Source: an uncultured Lachnospiraceae bacterium
GTDB lineage: Bacteria > Bacillota_A > Clostridia > Lachnospirales > Lachnospiraceae
Reading direction: 5' to 3'
NCBI GenBank assembly: GCA_951801245.1
Contig: CATOMC010000011.1
Location: 1-64,000, forward strand
Length of the DNA: 64,000 bases
Shown: piece after piece, positions 62,218-64,000 of the stretch
How the letters are laid out: the number at the start of each line of letters is the position of its first letter
How positions within the stretch are numbered: the stretch's first letter is position 1
Translations under genes and position numbers: made by a program
The notes under the pieces: model-generated
Databases searched by the model: none
Told to the model about the DNA's origin: nothing
What the model saw: only the letters and a program-made list of their open reading frames with translations

Positions 62218-64000
62218 GATAATATGTAGTTTTGCGGTATTTTTTGTCGGCGTGACCATGTTGGTGGTGAATCTGGTTCCGGCAGCGGGGATGTATCTTG
62301 CGCTGGGGGAGGAAGCTTTTCAGGAGCAGGTGGATTACCAGGAAAGCTGGGAGTTCAGAAATCTGATCGGCGGGCGTTTAGAGGATTTGATCAGCGTGGC
62401 CACAGGCGGGAAAGGCTGGTCAGGTGGCAATGCAGTCACGTTTTCCGACAGCTATGGCTATTATGATAGTGAATTAGGAGGGTACAGAGGCTGGCTTGAC
62501 AGAGCTTTGAATGGATTTGCAGAGGAGACTGTGGTGGTGGAAGAGTCGGCTGACGCTTCCTATGACTATCAGGAAATGGAGGATGAATGGCGAAGGCATT
62601 GGGAGGAAGTGTACGAAGCGAATGCTTCTGAATACGGATTTGCTGCGGAGGCTACGGACCTGGATGATTATGATGATTATGAGGATGCCAGCGTCGCAGG
62701 ATGGACACTGGACGACTACATGGCGGATATGGCACATAATAAAAACATCCGTTATGCTATCGTGAAGCAGGATAAGCTTCTTTATACCAACATCGAGGCC
62801 TATGAGGGGCAGACGGAGAATGTATGGGATAAGTCAGACTTTTCCGAGGCACTTGCACCGGAGCAATATAATTTTACGCTCTGGTATAACCGGGCCGGTG
62901 ACGGCAAGGTGCAGATTGTGAAGGATGGTCGTGAGGTGGATGTGTATGGCGATGGGATCTATGGGGATGACAGCCTGTGGTATGTGCCCGGTTATGCGAA
63001 CTTTACACTGGGAGATTCGGCCAGGGATGTGGTGATCTATATGGCGGTCGCCAGGGAGCCGCAGTTATATCTGGTAGGAGACTATTCGGGCTATGGTGTG
63101 GATCAGTACGGCGGCAGGCTCTACTATATGAAACAGGAGAAAGGGGCACTGCACTGGGAATTCCAAAGGACCTGCCAATATTTAATAGCATCTATAATTT
63201 TATTGGCTTTTGCCCTGCTTTTCCATAAGAGCAAACGTCTTGCGGATCAGAAGATTGCAGATGTATCAGGGAAACTTTGTCTGGAATTGAAAACCGTGCT
63301 CTTTTTGTCCCTCTTTGTTCTGCTTGCAGGTAAGGGTGCGGCCGCCTTGTCGGATGCCTGCTGGAAAATCAGCAATGGCTTTTCTTCGTATTATTGCTGG
63401 GGCGGTGATGTGCATTATGAGGTTTTGAAGTTGTATAAGGCCGGTGGATATCTTGCCGCTTTTGGCTGGCTCTTGTACCTTGCGGTCTTAGACTGGAAGG
63501 GTAACAGAAAGAAGCAGAAGAAACCGCTCTTGAAGCTGCTTAAGACCAAAGATTTCAAATATCCGATTCAGAAAAGGCTGGTGCGCAGACAGCGGATTGC
63601 CCTGCTCATAGAGATTGTCATACTGCTTCTTGCCGGGGGTGTCTGTTCGGTGCTTTGTCTGTTCTATGCGGCAGCTTCGGATTACATGGATTACTATGGA
63701 TATGGGGAGTGGATTTATGAGCTGAGATATGAAGGCTGGGGTTATGTTTTTGGTATCGTAGCATTGACTCTATCGGTCATAGCAATGAGTGTACTGCTTG
63801 TCATGATGCTGCTTGATATCTGTACGCTGCGCAAAAACCACAGACTGGCGGAAGATATCGGCGCTCTTTCCGATCAGATTCAGGCGGTGCGGGAAGGCAA
63901 TCTGGCGGCGGGGCTGCAGTTATCTGAGGATTCGGACTTACAAGAGGCGGCCAGGAATCTGAATGAGATCCAAAAGGGGATGGAGACAGCGCTTCGGGAA
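62192..64000 (+). CDS. Sensor histidine kinase, N-terminal part (continues past the window)
   Basis: An open frame of about 603 codons runs to the window end. TTG 62192 (reading MDTRWKKGKIICSF) is the likeliest start, inside the response regulator gene, with AAAGGTGG upstream. The first helix is AVFFVGVTMLVVNLVPAAGM. A ~300-residue extracellular domain rich in Asp, Tyr and Gly follows (DLDDYDDYEDAS, YGDGIYGDDSLWYVPGY). Then come further helices (YLIASIILLAFALLF; TVLFLSLFVLLAGKG; and two more). A HAMP-like linker begins near the edge. The His and ATPase domains are outside. The kinase call rests on the response regulator overlap and on this architecture. Confidence 0.78.
   Translation, partial: MDTRWKKGKIICSFAVFFVGVTMLVVNLVPAAGMYLALGEEAFQEQVDYQESWEFRNLIGGRLEDLISVATGGKGWSGGNAVTFSDSYGYYDSELGGYRGWLDRALNGFAEETVVVEESADASYDYQEMEDEWRRHWEEVYEANASEYGFAAEATDLDDYDDYEDASVAGWTLDDYMADMAHNKNIRYAIVKQDKLLYTNIEAYEGQTENVWDKSDFSEALAPEQYNFTLWYNRAGDGKVQIVKDGREVDVYGDGIYGDDSLWYVPGYANFTLGDSARDVVIYMAVAREPQLYLVGDYSGYGVDQYGGRLYYMKQEKGALHWEFQRTCQYLIASIILLAFALLFHKSKRLADQKIADVSGKLCLELKTVLFLSLFVLLAGKGAAALSDACWKISNGFSSYYCWGGDVHYEVLKLYKAGGYLAAFGWLLYLAVLDWKGNRKKQKKPLLKLLKTKDFKYPIQKRLVRRQRIALLIEIVILLLAGGVCSVLCLFYAAASDYMDYYGYGEWIYELRYEGWGYVFGIVALTLSVIAMSVLLVMMLLDICTLRKNHRLAEDIGALSDQIQAVREGNLAAGLQLSEDSDLQEAARNLNEIQKGMETALRE

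Noticed and set aside
61390..62259. 289-codon open frame on the minus strand opposite the OmpR-type regulator
   Set aside because: Same reasons: no domain, low-quality composition, and it covers a clear response regulator on the plus strand.
1..64000. tRNA or rRNA genes, CRISPR arrays, insertion sequences and prophage genes
   Set aside because: No tRNA-like cloverleaf with a GGTTCGAATCC-type arm, no regularly spaced repeats, and no transposase, integrase or phage structural gene was recognised in the window.

Overview
The window looks like a chromosomal segment of a spore-forming, carbohydrate-degrading anaerobic Clostridium, most likely a gut Lachnospiraceae. The signs are strong AGGAGG-type ribosome binding sites, a spoIIA (sigma F) operon and a spoVA operon, a valS T-box leader, mannose-family PTS genes, YesM/YesN two-component systems and many sugar-specific regulators. 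I see no rRNA, tRNA, CRISPR array, prophage or insertion sequence. The species cannot be named from the sequence alone.

Layout. 1-3.7 kb: the tail of a small (MarR-like?) protein, a 25-bp palindromic repeat present twice, and a heterodimeric ABC exporter. 3.8-9.9 kb: LacI and AraC regulators next to cellobiose 2-epimerase and two GH130 phosphorylases, an intracellular beta-mannoside phosphorolysis pathway. 10-13 kb: TrkA/TrkH potassium uptake and a small DUF6465-like protein. 13.4-22.2 kb: a sensory cassette (membrane-tethered binding protein, NarL-type kinase, response regulator, second binding protein) followed by a mannose-family PTS operon (IIA, IIB, IIC, IID, small membrane protein, HAD phosphatase, dedicated HPr). 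22.3-25.5 kb: GNAT, then PadR/DUF1700/DUF4097/PspC envelope-stress-like genes.

25.4-30.9 kb is the most disturbed stretch: a decayed AlbA_2-type ATP-binding pseudogene, an orphan ECF S component, a chimeric gene joining the front of a GH94 phosphorylase to the back of an AraC/YesN regulator, a sugar-receptor/GGDEF fusion and a CmpB-family membrane protein. 31-39.6 kb: YesN/YesM, a sugar ABC importer without its own ATPase, and a GH66 dextranase-family enzyme without a signal peptide, together a likely isomalto-oligosaccharide uptake locus. 39.6-46 kb: T-box and valS, FapA-like protein, folC, a 49-residue protein. 46-51.3 kb: zinc-ribbon/TPR membrane protein, spoIIAA-spoIIAB-sigF, and the convergent spoVAA-AB-AC operon with a near-perfect sigma G promoter.

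51.6-64 kb: a half-length CbiD-like protein, GNATs, an FMN-dependent dehydrogenase-like protein, a PDZ/radical-SAM DUF512 protein, a chemoreceptor, CobS, a 932-residue fusion of a TetM/EF-G-like GTPase with a Rae1/YacP-like NYN nuclease domain, and an OmpR response regulator with its kinase running off the window.

The items most worth following up are the GTPase-nuclease fusion (58570-61368), the HPr paralogue with Arg in place of Ser46 (21856-22113), the GH94-AraC chimera (27334-28377), the two-binding-protein sensory cassette in front of the PTS, and the CbiD C-terminal-half protein.
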